Positions 22,039 to 33,495 are shown, numbered from the stretch's first letter. The stretch is 40,873 bases of DNA from Gnetum montanum (GCA_015680685.1 MNCI01000281.1:191280-232152), one strand, 5' to 3'. Numbers and translations: made by a program. Notes: a model not told the origin generated them from the sequence alone.

Positions 22039-24726
22039 ATGGCCCTGAAACGTGGACAAAAGGAAGGTCCTGCTCAAGGTGGAAGCAAACAACCTAGGAG
22101 AGGTGGAAGACAAGATCCTACCGGACAACATGTAGAACAGGAGGAACAACATCTCACGTTGCCCCAAGATTGTGTTTAAACCATCCATGAAAGGTCCATA
22201 TTCACTGTAATGATCATGGAATCAAAATTTGGACCTTTCACAGAATTTTCTCCATAGGCTATTAGGGATCACCTCAAAGGGTCCCTATTATGGCCTACCC
22301 TCTCTGAAAGCGGTGCCTGGTACTTAGGGGAAACGTACCAATTTTGGCACAATAAAGAAGAAGGCACCATGGTTAACAATTGTGGTGTGACAGTTGATTT
22401 CTCCACACAGGCCATTTTGGAAGTATTAAACCTTTTGAATACAAGGCCCAAGGTTGCTCAGTTATCCACCCATTCAGATCTCGATGTGCGACGAATTGGT
22501 TGGAAAGGGCATATGGCAGAGATAAAACATTTGGTGAGTTGACAACGGAGGAGAGGATCTACTTCAAAATTGGAACTTATCACCTCTTTCCCACAAAGGG
22601 CTTAAAAAGAATATCAATGTATGCAGCAAGAGGATGTGCAGTGCTGATGAAAAAGGTTAATGCTAACCTGCCCCATCTATACTTAACAAAGATCCTAAGG
22701 TGGTTTGAGGAAAGGAACATAGGAAAGATGGCATTGCCCTTCCCTTGTCTTATCAGAAAGCTTTGTCAATATGCTAGTATTAAGGGGTACACCAATGATG
22801 TCCTCTGAAAAGCCCAAAATGCTTCCTATGCTGAACTGTTAAAGCCACCAATCGCAAGGAAAATCACTAGTGAGATGTTGGGACCAGAAGAAGAAGAAGA
22901 AAAAATGGTTGGACCAATTGCAACTCAACTTGCAGGACCTAGCCAACCTCCAAGTATAGGACCTAGCCAACAATAGGAAGTAGGGCCTAGCATAGGCCAG
23001 GATCAGCCACTGCCACCATAAGACTACAGATCATTGATGAGCCATCTCAGGGCCATCGCTGAGATGGTTAGTTGGGGGAGTTGTGATGACGCAAATCTCT
23101 TTCATGTCATTGATGATGCCATTTAGCCCACAGTTTCTTTGGATTGCACAAGGCATGAAGTGTCTATTCATACAAGAGGAGGGGAAAGTATTTGGTCACA
23201 ACAAATCTCAAGAAATGTGGCATCTTTCCAAGTGCAATTAGAAATTGGTGAAGGGGCCACTATGGTGGTCATGCAACACCAGGATGCCACGGGAGCTATA
23301 GACATGGTCGTAGACCACATCAAAGAATCATTCAATGTACTACCTGTGCCACTGGAAAATCTCACAGGAGCACGGGATGCTCAAACTTTGGCCAAAACCT
23401 CAATGACTCCTGCGGAACATGAGGATGCACTTGATCGATTGCTTCAAATAGGGAAAGTAATGACATCCCTCAGGATGTTATGAAAATTTAGTCAGACCTC
23501 ATTTCCATGAAGGGGAAGCTAGTCTTAATAGAAGTGAGGGCCAAGCATGCTGAAGCAAAGGTGCAGAAATTACAAGAGTAGCTTGTGGCCCTACAAGCAG
23601 CACAGTGGGATCCTTTGCAATTTTTTCTCGTAGACCAACTAGATAATTTCAGAATTGAGCAACTATCCAAGCTAATCATGGAGAATAAAAATATGGCTGA
23701 AGAAAAAGAGAAGGCTATTTGGGATGCATCTGCAGCATAGGAGCAAACTCATGTGCATCTTAAAGCACTCAACGCCTTACAGGAGGAAAATAAATAGCTC
23801 GTTGCCGACAACCTTCGGTTGACCACTGTGGAAAAGAAAAAGAATGTTCTCAAGGAACACTTCCATCAATTGCAAGACAATTCATCTGGGCCAACCAAGA
23901 CATAAGTCATTTAGCTAGGGAGAATAGAACTCTCTCAATGGAGGAGGTACGCGCAATTCGTCAAAAGATAGCTATTGAAATAAGTGCATGGAAAAATGAG
24001 GCTAAACGACATGAAAAGCTAAAGAAGCACTTCTGAAATTAGGTGGGAATGTACAAATAGATCCTTAAGAAGGAGATCCATATGGCCAAGGCCCACATCA
24101 ATGCTATTAGTGCTCAAGAAACTGACTGGCAGGCCATATTGGACACATATGCCTTTTCCCACCAAGTGGAAGTTAAGAACTGGGACCTGCAGATTTAGGA
24201 TATGATAGAATACATGGAGTTGGCAAATATGCAGTATGCCAACCTTGCCATGTTAACATTAGGGTGCCTGAGAATAGAGCTCGAGTAGCAGGTAGCTACC
24301 ACTTATGTTAAATGTGAAGTAGAATTTGCAGAACGCAAGAAGTTGTTGGAAAAATTGGAGATCACAAATTTTGAACTTGAAGTGGTGAAGGCAAGCTACC
24401 AAGGTGAAAAAGGTGTTGTAGCAGATTTGGCTGAATGGCTTGTAGATTTCCAAGAATACAAAGAGAAAGCTAGAGCTTATGAAGAGGAACGACAGGTGTT
24501 TGCAGCTTGGTATGTCAAGGCCAATCAAATGTTTTCGCAACTACCCTGTCCGTGGGAGGTGCCAACTTCATTGAACATCGAAACATTAACATGGATGGCA
24601 CAAGACCCTGGGACTGAAGAGGAGAAGCTCCAGGCCATACTCCAATGTAATCAAGTCTCAAAACCTGGAGCACAAGACAAAGGAAAAGCACCAATGGAGG
24701 AGCCACCACCACCAGGAACTACATGA
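22039..24726 (+). pseudogene. Second ORF: plant-transposon-protein-like domain plus long coiled coil
   Basis: About 890 codons with several stops and at least two frameshifts (one near 22495). The N-terminal about 40 residues are basic and Gly-rich (MALKRGQKEGPAQGG). The next about 220 residues include GVTVDFSTQAILEVLN, NWLERAYGRDKTF, ERIYFKIGTYHLFPTKG and MALPFPCLIRKLC. This resembles the putative plant transposon protein domain (Pfam Transposase_32 type, recalled), whose LPFPSLI..LC-like motif is characteristic. A Pro/Gln-rich linker follows near 22905-23010. From about 23480 to 24600 the protein is heptad-rich coiled coil (for example KLLEKLEITNFELEVVK and YEEERQVFAAWY). It is not env-like and I see no transmembrane segment. 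The role is unknown. Confidence 0.6.
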
Positions 24727-24850
24727 GTTCCACAAATTTTATAGTTGTAGCACATTCTTTGTGTTGTGTTTTTGTTTTATTTTCATTTCACATTGTGGCA
24801 TAATCCCATTTTCTCCATCCAATAATCCCATACCTATCCACTGTGTAATC

Positions 24851-24891
24851 ACTGTAACTTGAGGACGAGTTTTCATTTAGTCGTGAGGGTA
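24851..24891 (+). other. Pre-LTR region with purine-rich priming tract
   Basis: CTTGAGGACGAG, a block common before the 3' end of plant gypsy elements, is followed by GTCGTGAGGGTA directly before the 3' LTR. The GTGAGGG run is the likely polypurine tract, somewhat decayed. Confidence 0.5.
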
Positions 24892-25689
24892 TGATGAGTC
24901 GTCATTTGGGTGACTGTGATATCGCATATGCAATATCATAACCTATCTCCTCATCTATAAATAAGAGGTAGATAGATCAGTTATGAAGAGAACTTAGTTT
25001 TAGAGTTAGTTAGTGTTTATTATTTTCATTTCTTTCTCTCAACCCTTTTCCTCCTAGTGTATGGTCACAGTGTGGTGATTGTAATTGTACGACATTCTTT
25101 ATTCGAGTGTGATGTACTTGGACATGCACATGACTAGCAATAAAGATCAAGATTACTTCATCATTGCAGGATTCACTTAGTTTAATCATTTAATTAATTT
25201 TTATTTACTGCTTTCCTAGTTAATCTCTTCTCACCCTTAAACTGATGTTAAAACGTGGAATATGTACGACTTGATTACGAGCACTTAAGTGTGACTACTT
25301 GGTAACCTAGTAGCATACCTAGGATCTACGCTTGGTAATCCTAGTGGTAGTTATGCACGAAGTCCAAGGTATGTATGGATAATCAAGGAACGGATGCTCA
25401 TCGCACTTAGGCTAGTTTATATTCTCTCATCCTTCTCTCTTAGCTTAGTTAATATTATCTTCCATTGCCTTCAGGAGTAGCATTAGATTAGAAAACACAT
25501 CATACAACTCACTTTGGATTGAACCATATGTGACAAAGGTAATACTAGTCTAGGTGGGAAGACAACAAACTACAACCTAAGGCTAACTGTCTAGATGCAA
25601 CAACTAGTCCGTTTGCAGAGTTCGACCAGATTGCGCATGTAACTCTCGTATTCGTATGGTTGAGTGTAGGGATACCTCACCACTCATCA
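24892..25689 (+). repeat. 3' LTR of the nested element
   Basis: 798 bp, TGATGAG to CTCATCA. It differs from the 5' LTR at about one base in ten by hand count and lacks 33 bp of U3 repeat. A block of about 75 bp (25432-25506 here, 17752-17826 in the 5' LTR) has no differences. Confidence 0.92.
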
Positions 25690-25694
25690 ATATT
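25690..25694 (+). repeat. Target-site duplication ATATT (right)
   Basis: Exact copy of 17174-17178. Confidence 0.9.
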
Positions 25695-28320
25695 GAAGAA
25701 GAAAAGGAAAGGTAAATGTAAAGAATATATATTCTAGTGCTTTATGACTATAACTCTAATTTTCTATCACTTTGCTTAGTCATTGAAATTGCTCATGTTG
25801 ATGCTAAACTTTGGTTATTGCTTCACAAGACCTCCCATCTCAGTTGATGTTTCTATACCACTTTTAGGTTCACATCATGAGGATACCCTCATCTTGAAGT
25901 TTGGTGAAGTGACATTAGCATAGAAATGGCTAAAGGGACAAGAACATGTGTATGTTCAAGCAAACATCCAATGCACAAGTTGTTCGATGTATTCATGAAA
26001 CTTATCCCTTTCATTCTTGCTATGGAGATGTTACATGTCATTGTCTCCTTTGATGAGAAGGTTGGTCATTTTAGCACCATCATCTGAGATGTGAAGGTGA
26101 ATATGGACATAGGTGTTGGCCTCTTTCGCAACTTGTTTGGTATCACTATTGATGGGGCAGAGGTTTCCACTAGGATAGTAGGGAAATTAGGCCATCACGA
26201 TGAAGTTCTAAAGTGGTTTGGTACCAACATGGGCTACTCTAGAATTTCAATGGATAACTTCATGAACCTTGATGCAAAGGAATTATATGCTTTGTTTAGG
26301 TCTTGTGCATTTCCCAAACTACTATAAAAAAAGAAGGTAATTGGCCTAGCATAGGGATGGACCTTTAAAAAGGTCTTGATGGAGGGCATTAGATTTGATT
26401 AAGTAGCTACTTTGGCTACTGAGCTTTAAGAGGAGATTTTTAGACTCCATGCTAACACCTCTATGATAATCCATATGCACTCTGCATTTTTTGTAGGTTA
26501 TCTACAGAGGTTTGCAAAGTTTCTAGTGGTGTACAAGAATTGATGATGGGTTTCCCAAGACCTAAGCCAACCTTATAGGCCTTGGATAAAGCACATTTAT
26601 CCAACAATGTAGGACCAAAATCCACTAGGGGAGATGGATGATACGTTATCGATCACCACTAAGAATCTTGATGTTAGGCTTTATGAGTCTCTTGATAGTA
26701 CTAATGATGATGAGCCTTTGATGTTTCCTGCTAGTCTCTAGGATGCTAGACAATGGCATATGAAGGTCAAAGGAGTAGCTAGGGAGAAACTCAAGATGCC
26801 TATGGAGGAGGCATCCCCAACATTAGACCAACTTGCCTTGAAGAAGATTAAGCTTAAGCTTAGGCCATTACAATAGGTAGTTGCAAGTATGATTTTTTTA
26901 AATTTGGCTATTTCATGTTTTAAAGTTTATGGATACTTTTTGGTTTCATGTGTTAATCGATTTTCTATGTACTATGATTGTAGATAAGCATCAGGCTATG
27001 GTAGCACAAGCTACTAGGGAGGTAGAACAAGGGTGTGTAGAAGAGGCACTCGTAAAGTAACCTATGGTTGAAGGATTTGTTGATGTAGATGTCTTATTTA
27101 GTGAGGTAGTACCAAGTACCCCTTCCATCATCATCCTAGAGGAGGAAGAGGAGGAGGAGAGGCCAAGTATGGCCATGACTTAACATTTTCCTTATATCTC
27201 ATTATTTATCTTTTTTTGTCATTCTAACTTCTTGATGATTATTATGCTTACAATAGTTCCTAAGCCACTGATGCAAGTTCCCATCCCTAAGTTTTGTGTG
27301 AAACTATGGGTAAATACTCCAAACAAAGTGAGGTTCATGCATGGGATGGCTAAGGCCATCATTGATTGGTTGCATCAAGTTGCATCCAAGATAGGTAAGA
27401 ATTTTTTTATGTGATTTAGTCATAGGTTTTGCTTTCATTACAACTATCTTAGGTTTTGCATTATGTTTTATGATTGTATTTTATGCTTGTATAGTACTTT
27501 CTATGGAGTGGGACCATAGTAGAGACATGGAGATAGACTCCTTGCCCAAGCTTCCCTTTGATGTGTCTACTATACCCATGAAGTTGTATGAGACTACTAT
27601 TGATTTAGCAATGTCATGTGCAAAACCTTAATGGGAGCTAGAGAGGTTCAATGAATTGCTATGGGAGGAAGTTATGGCCTTAAGATAAAATACTTAAAGG
27701 TAGGAGGATATGATTAGAGATCTTCAAGATTGTAAGGCCTTTGTGAAAGCTCAAGTGGCTACCTTAGGAGAGTTATGAACTAAGGAGATCATGTGGGTCT
27801 GCTACTGGCATGTCGTTTGGGACAAAGTAGCAATCGTATGGGAATGGAAGAATAATTTATGTAGATGGACCTCATCTTCTAGAAGGTTAAGGATTGGAAG
27901 GATCACTATGCTTGGGTCCTAGAGAGGGGCAAGACACTAAAGGGCCATAAGTAGCAGTACAAGGTGAGTCGTGGAGCCTGCCTAAAGTGGCTCAAGGAGG
28001 AGTCAATTGAATGGTGCAAGAGAGAGATATTCGTCTAAGGGATCTAGGAAGAGAGTGGTTATCGAATTTTTGAAAGTACTCTCAAAGTGGAGATATCTCC
28101 TACTCTTCAAATTACCACTATTGTAGGTGAGACCTTTCTAGTTGCTACCACATAGGAGCCTCCTACTTGGACTTCTATAGATAGGACCAAAATTTTCTCT
28201 GGTATTGATCTTGGAGATGTTGACTAGATCAACATGATAGAGGACCTGATTATTCATTTTTTGGAGGAAGGCCTTACCCATCTACCCCTAGAAGTAATAG
28301 AGTTAGAATCTCCATAGGCT
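25695..28320 (+). pseudogene. Decayed plus-strand gene, part 2, with intron-like breaks; unrecognised
   Basis: The first 17 bases complete the exon split by the nested element and end at a GTAAATG donor. One frame then runs from about 25925 to 26876 with about ten stops. It includes KLFDVFMKLIPFILAMEML, VGLFRNLFGITIDG, VLKWFGTNMGYSR and IKHIYP, and ends at a TAG|GTAGTT donor-like site. Later coding patches follow acceptor-like sites (ATGATTGTAG near 26983, TTACAATAG near 27257, GCTTGTATAG near 27495). Near 27620-27780 the text LERFNELL and EDMIRDLQDCKAFVKAQV is coiled-coil-like. So it has a globular part followed by a helical part, as the nested element's second ORF does. The sense is antisense to the giant element. 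It could be a captured host gene or an antisense accessory ORF of that family. Confidence 0.45.
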
Positions 28321-28329
28321 TGATATATT

Positions 28330-28809
28330 TTATGTTTTTGTTTTTGTTTTAAGTCATGATTTTGGCTATGGGTTACTAATTGGCTATATGTTGTTGCATT
28401 CTAGGCCTTAGGAAACATTAGTGGCCCCAATTATGAGGGCAGGAATGATCCACCACTTTCTCCTTTGGATGCCACTTAGTAGCCTTCTTTAGTTTAGCTT
28501 GTTAGCTAATTTTTTTTTGTTTTTATGTTAATGGCTATGATTAGCCAAGACTATGTTATGGATGGTTGTTATTCTTTGACACTTTTGCCACTTAGTGTAG
28601 CCATGGCTATGTATGTTATGGACATTTTAACTTTAAATTTAAATTTTGGTTTTATTTTTGGCTATATGCATCTATAGTAGTAGTGAATGTTGTAAATGTT
28701 ATAAAAGTTGAAAATGGCTATGTTGATATTTTGGTTATAATTTCAAATAGCTAATTGGTGTGATAATAGGCTAAGCAAAGAGAGATATAATAATGAAAGG
28801 GATGTTTGC
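28330..28809. other. No recognisable gene
   Basis: T-rich and AT-rich sequence between the plus-strand gene and minisatellite locus 4. I see no named repeat or coding signal. Confidence 0.4.
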
Positions 28810-28930
28810 TATTTTTAGGCCATCATAGGCATAGGTTATATAGTTTTGTCAATTTAAGGCCATGGTAGGTTGTCATGCCAGTTTAAAGTCTTAGTAGACC
28901 ATAACGCCAATTTAACGTCTTAGTGGATGG
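28810..28930. repeat. 29-bp minisatellite, locus 4 (about 4 units)
   Basis: Four units with AATTTAAGGCC, CCAGTTTAAAGTCTTAGTAG and CCAATTTAACGTCTTAGTGG wording. It lies just downstream (minus sense) of gag-protease, mirroring locus 3 just upstream of RT. Confidence 0.7.
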
Positions 28931-29167
28931 GGTTGTGAAAAAAAAGAAGCATATATTTATATGGCTTTTTCAATGTTTATAACATAAGAAAAAATAAAGA
29001 AAGGTTGTAGAAAATAGGTAAAAATGCAAATAAACTTAGGCTATATGCATAGGCTACATAGTAAAACAATAAAGGCATAAATAGATATACTAAATTGCAA
29101 AAGAAAAGTAAGGCTACATGGCTATCAATTCATTTGGTCATAGGGACATGGGAAGGTTAAGGTAAAC
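28931..29167. other. A-rich spacer after the protease
   Basis: Plus-strand A-rich spacer with GGTAAAA and AATAAAG runs. Its composition resembles 35470-35640 in the neighbouring copy. Non-coding. Confidence 0.4.
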
Positions 29168-29870
29168 TTACTTGTGTAGATTCTTATTAATTTTTACAAG
29201 ATTAGGGAGTGAGTAAGGCCTACTTTGCATAAGCTTATATTCATTATCCCCTTTTCTTATGATCTTAAAAGGGAGTTCATCCCATAATGTATCTTGTTGG
29301 TTATTGCTATCATTATTGGCTTTCTTGGGTTTTTGCTCTTCATGGCTAGGAGCTTCTTCTTGAAGCTCCACTTTGGACCCTTGCTTTATGTCTACATTGT
29401 TGATAGTCAAAGAAATCATGTTATCACCATGAATGATGATTTCACTTGCCATGTAAGGGATGTAAATTTTTTGATGGATGGGAGAGGACATAGCTTGTAA
29501 TTAAGCCAACCAAGATCTTCCTAGGATCAAGTTGAATCTTGGTGTTTCTTCCACCACTAAGAAGTTGATGGTTATGGGGAATTACTCCCTAGCTGAAAAA
29601 TCCAAGGAGATAGACCCTTTGATGGAAACTCTTGATCCATTGAAGGACTTAAGAGCTATGATGGATGTAGGATGTATTTGCTCAGTTAATCCCAAGAATT
29701 CAACAATGGTGCATGGGATGATGTTGGTTGTGGCTTCATCATTAAGATGTACCATATGTATTTTAAATTATATTATGCATATGGTTATGAATAAATGGGT
29801 TGTAGTTACTTCGTCATTTTGGAAATTAACCTTAATTTCGTTGTTACAAAATGTTAAGGGTGCTGACTTC
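29168..29870 (-). pseudogene. Aspartic protease region of the giant element (decayed)
   Basis: On minus one frame carries HLNDEATTNIIP, then LKSFNGSRVSIKGSISLDF, then FLVVEETPRFNLILGRSWLA, with about three stops. This is the retropepsin order: active-site loop, flap and a closing ILGRxWL block. The catalytic DSG/DGG triplet reads NDEAT here, so activity is lost. A linker of about 107 residues follows (29168-29491). The protease would cut the Gag-Pol polyprotein. The long plus-strand open frame at 29532-29936 is the antisense shadow of this gene. Confidence 0.65.
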
Positions 29871-30449
29871 TCCTTCCCTAGTGAGGGAGGAATCATCACT
29901 ACATGGATGGATTCCTCATTAGCAAGGATATCCTAACTAATGGGGATGGAGGTTAAAATTTTGACTTAGCACCTCATGATGTGTGGTGGAAGTCATGATT
30001 AGGTCATACAAGCTTAAAGTTGTGTTTTTTGCTTGAGCGATTGCCTAACTTAGTCCATTGCAACAAGGATGTTTTATGTTTGACCATGGGCTTGTTATCC
30101 CAGTTGTGCTTTACTTCCTCCATCTGTCTCAAAATGCAAACTTTGACTTTAGGCTATGGTTGTTGTGGCTCTTGTTGTTTTGATTATGGACTTTGGTGTC
30201 CTCTTATGACTTGTTGGTTGAAGGGGTTGACATAGAGAAGGTCATGGCTATAGAAAAAATGGAAGTGGGCTTCAGTGGATCCACTTCCTTTCGTGCCTTC
30301 ATCTTCTTGTCTCCCTTGTTATGAGGCTTTTGTTTATGCTTCTTTCTTTGTTTGGCTAAAGTTTCTTGGTTACCAGCCATTGGCTATGAGGAAGAGGTAG
30401 TAGCATTGGCTATCATAGGGGGTCATTGTGTAGTTAGTTGGGCTACAGC

Positions 30450-32376
30450 TAGTTAGGTTGTATTGAGTTGGGGAACCTTGATGACAAAAGGTTTCCTTGG
30501 AGGCACTTGTGGTGGTACTCTTATGATAAAAGGAGTTCTTGAGCTATGGAAAGCTAAAGAAGCCCTTTCATCATAGATGGATACTTGAATCAAAAATGGT
30601 TCTCTTGTAGGTCTTTGATCATCATCATTATTGAAGGTTGAAATAACATAGGGACTATCATTAGCATTCAATGGGTCTTTGTAGACATGCATTGACTAGT
30701 TTTTTGGACGAACTAGGTTAGAAGCATCTAGAACTAGCTTCTCCCTATCTATCATCCTTTGCAGGTCATCCTTCAGTGCAAGGCATAAGTCTCTGTCATG
30801 ACTAGGTAGTTGATGATAATGGTAAAAGCAGTCTAGCTTGAAGTATCTAGGCAGTTGCATGTCATATTTTGTTACCTGAGAGGGAATCCTTGACTATTTC
30901 ACATAGCCACTCATGTTTCTTTTGAGCAACTTTGGTCATTTTTTTTTGTTACATGCATTCACTTTTTAATAGTTGGTCTAGCAACTCAGATGGTTTTAAT
31001 GGAAATGTAGTGTATTTGGACCTATTCTTCCTTTTGAAGTTAGGTTTGGTTGTTGTTGATGCAGTGGCCCAAAAGTTGATTGTTGATTATTGCGATCTTT
31101 GGTGGGGGCCTTAAGTGAAGTGACCTTCAGTCATTGGTTTGTGATCTTTGTTTCCTTGGTTACAATTGCTATAGTCATGTTGTTTTGTTTGCTCTTTTCT
31201 ATCTATTTGACTGTGTTGGCTTTTATATGCTATATAGGTTGGATCATGATTAGCCTCTACAACATCCTCTATATTTTTAGTTTGCAAGAATGCTTGGCTA
31301 AGAAACCATGGATCAAGGTAGTAGATTTTAGACCTGATAAAGTCATTAGCTGCTCCCTTGAATATGGCTAACAAGTGGACTTTGGATATAGGCTATGATA
31401 TTTCATTCAGTAGTTCATTCCACCATGAAATGAATTTCTACATGGGTTCTAAGGGTCCTTGCTTGACCTTCATGTATTGGTTAAGCATTGTGTCAGGCTT
31501 CAAGTTATACTTAAAGTGATTGATAAACTGGGCTACTAAGTCCTCCAAAGAGGATATGGACCCTCTAAGTAATGCCTGATACTAATCAAGTGCTTTCCCA
31601 ATCAAAGACATAGGGAAAATCTTCATGATGGTATGAGGCCATGGGTGCAAAAGTAAACATTTAGATCAAAGGGTAATAAGATGAGCATTAGGGTCACCTT
31701 CTTTGTTATATTTGGTAAACTGGGAAATAAGGACACTAGGAGGAAGTGTCAAGGGTGGGACTATAAGACATATGGGATCATCCTGGTAGAAATTCATAAT
31801 CTTGACAGTTTGTGTGGTAGAGTCTTTAAGACTTTTCAACTCCTCCATTAGGTCTTGGATTATTTGGAAGGCTTGATCAAAGTCTTTTAGTGGCCCCATA
31901 GGTTGTAGGATTTGTACATAGGGCTATGACGCTTGTTGTGAGGCTTATGGCCTTGCTATGGATTGCATGATAGATGGAAGAGGTTGCATTATGGTTGTGG
32001 ATTGTGGGCTAAACAAAGAAAAGGATGTTTGTGTTGATACTTGAGGTACAAATAGGACAAATGGGGTTTGTGAGCCCTATGTTGCTTGGGGTCCCATGGT
32101 AGATGCCACATGAGTAGTTAATGGATTTGTGGTGGTAACAACCACTATTGATGGTTTTATATATTGAGACTATGTTGTAAATGACATTGATATGTTATAG
32201 ATTATTGTTTGTGGCATTGGCTTAGTGTGATGTGTGGCTATAACTAGTATGGGATCTACCGTAGTAGGGTAGGAAGGAGTGGAAGATGGTGGTATCATGT
32301 CCATGGAGAAAACAAAAGCATTAGAGGAAGATGTTGTGACCTTAGAGGATATTTTTTGGAACAACCCTCCCAACAT
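30450..32376 (-). pseudogene. gag: Gag of the giant Ty3/gypsy element (decayed)
   Basis: On minus, in order: a Ser/Thr/Pro-rich N-terminus (from about 32376); FDQAFQIIQDLMEELKSL; FTKYNKEGDPNAHL near 31690, the start of the retrotransposon Gag core; then FPMSLIGKALD, SSLEDLVAQFINHFKYNLKPD and KVKQGPLEPM with WNELLNEI near 31430. Near 30770-30860 lies CFYHYHQLPSHDRDLC followed by LKDDLQRMI, the Cys/His motif and helix typical of Tat-type Gag. Stops and at least two frameshifts break it. It would build the particle. The 29871-30449 interval is a decayed Gag-protease junction. Confidence 0.75.
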
Positions 32377-33040
32377 GTTTTCAGGCTTAGATTCTTCCTT
32401 AAATCCATCCTCCTCTTCTTGTTGTTCCTCAGAGCTATGCTTGTCATCTTCCTTAGAGCNCTGTAAAAAATATGAAAAAGGCTTTCAATTTACAATGTTC
32501 GCTATGGGGAAAGTTGGTATTAAACCTCTCCCATGATGGGCTTCCCAACTACTTCTATGCTAGGCATGGTAGGAGGAAAAAGAAGGGGAGTGAGATGATG
32601 GAAATCTCACACCTTCTAATCCATCGTTGGATAGAGGGGGGGCTTGAAGTTTAAAGGTCAAATTGGAAACCTAGTAATTTTCAAAAAATAGTTTTTGGGA
32701 AGCTTTCAATTTTTACGACAAAGGAGTGGAAAGTAGGTTTGATTGGTGTGGAAACCAAGGTTAGTTTTATGGAAAAAATGTGGTAGGAAAAATTGAATGG
32801 TTGCTAAGGCTTCCATGCTAGTTTTGAAAATTCATAACAGATGTGAAATTTTAGTACCCAAACCACCTACAACTTCTACATTGAGTTTTTGGCCATATAA
32901 GGGGTAAGCACAATGTTGGATTTCCAAGGTTTTGGCTACAAAAATGCAAGTTTACTACTAAGGGACCACATTGGCAATATGGCTAATAGATTTTTAGTAT
33001 AGAATTGGGTGGAGGTCCTTCTTCTAGCACTAAGAGAAAT
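32377..33040 (-). other. Leader between 5' LTR and gag of the giant element
   Basis: Untranslated leader in the minus sense, with an ambiguous N at 32460. The primer site should lie against 33040. On minus I read ATTTCTCTTAGTGCTAGAAG there and cannot match it confidently to a tRNA; a single G-to-A change would create TTGGTGCTAGAAG. No gene is seen. Confidence 0.45.
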
Positions 33041-33476
33041 TGTTAGTATCGAAAATCTCAATCACTAGAAAAAACCAAGGATACTTAGTGTAGCAGTTTC
33101 CCAACCTATGAATCCCCAAGGCCTCCATGGAAAAAATGGGATTCGAAGCATCCTAGCCACTCTAGCAGATCATCTAGGGACTTATGAAATGAAAAATGTG
33201 GAAATACAAAAAAATCCAAATAATGCATAAAAAATAAATTTATTTTAAACACAAAGCCCAAAATTTAAAACTTTATTGAGAAAGAATAAAGAGTAAGTTA
33301 AAGAAATGTGTACAAATGATTCCTAGATGAGTAGAAAGGGGGTTTACTTATGCAGGAGTTCAAAGCCCATTGAAGCCAATGCGATCTGCTCCATAATCTA
33401 GGTTCTAAGCCACTTCTAATGTTATTGAACCTTCCTTAATTGCTGCAACCTCAAATCTACAAGTTGGATCACTGCT

Positions 33477-33495
33477 TGGGGGGGGGGGGGGGGGN
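33477..33495. other. G homopolymer with N, probable assembly defect
   Basis: A run of about 17 G ends in an N exactly where this LTR lacks about 110 bp found in copy C. A mis-joined or low-quality patch is the simplest reading. Confidence 0.6.

Larger units (their letters stand above)
17179..25689 (+). mobile_element. Nested pol-less Athila-like LTR retrotransposon, gag plus a second ORF
   Basis: Complete element of 8511 bp. It has LTRs of 831 and 798 bp with TGATGAG/CTCATCA ends, a perfect ATATT duplication, a tRNA-Asp-type primer site and a gag of Athila type. A second gene (22039-24726) ends in a coiled coil. I find no protease, RT, RNase H or integrase motif in 20007-22038 or elsewhere, so it would depend on pol from a partner. 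My hand alignment of 720 LTR bases gives about 76 differences (about 10%), mostly transitions, so the insertion is old but younger than its giant host. A related copy begins at 37873. Confidence 0.85.

Noticed and set aside
24259-24540. 93-codon minus frame with hydrophobic runs
   Set aside because: Antisense shadow of the coiled-coil part of the second ORF.
22039-24726. Second ORF as an envelope-like gene, as in some Athila elements
   Set aside because: No signal peptide, transmembrane segment or glycoprotein features; it is a soluble domain followed by coiled coil.
29532-29936. 134-codon open frame on plus
   Set aside because: It is antisense to the protease region, whose minus-strand frame carries recognisable flap and ILGRSWL motifs.
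31090-31371. 93-codon hydrophobic open frame on plus
   Set aside because: It is the shadow of the gag core on minus. The hydrophobicity reflects antisense of a polar protein.
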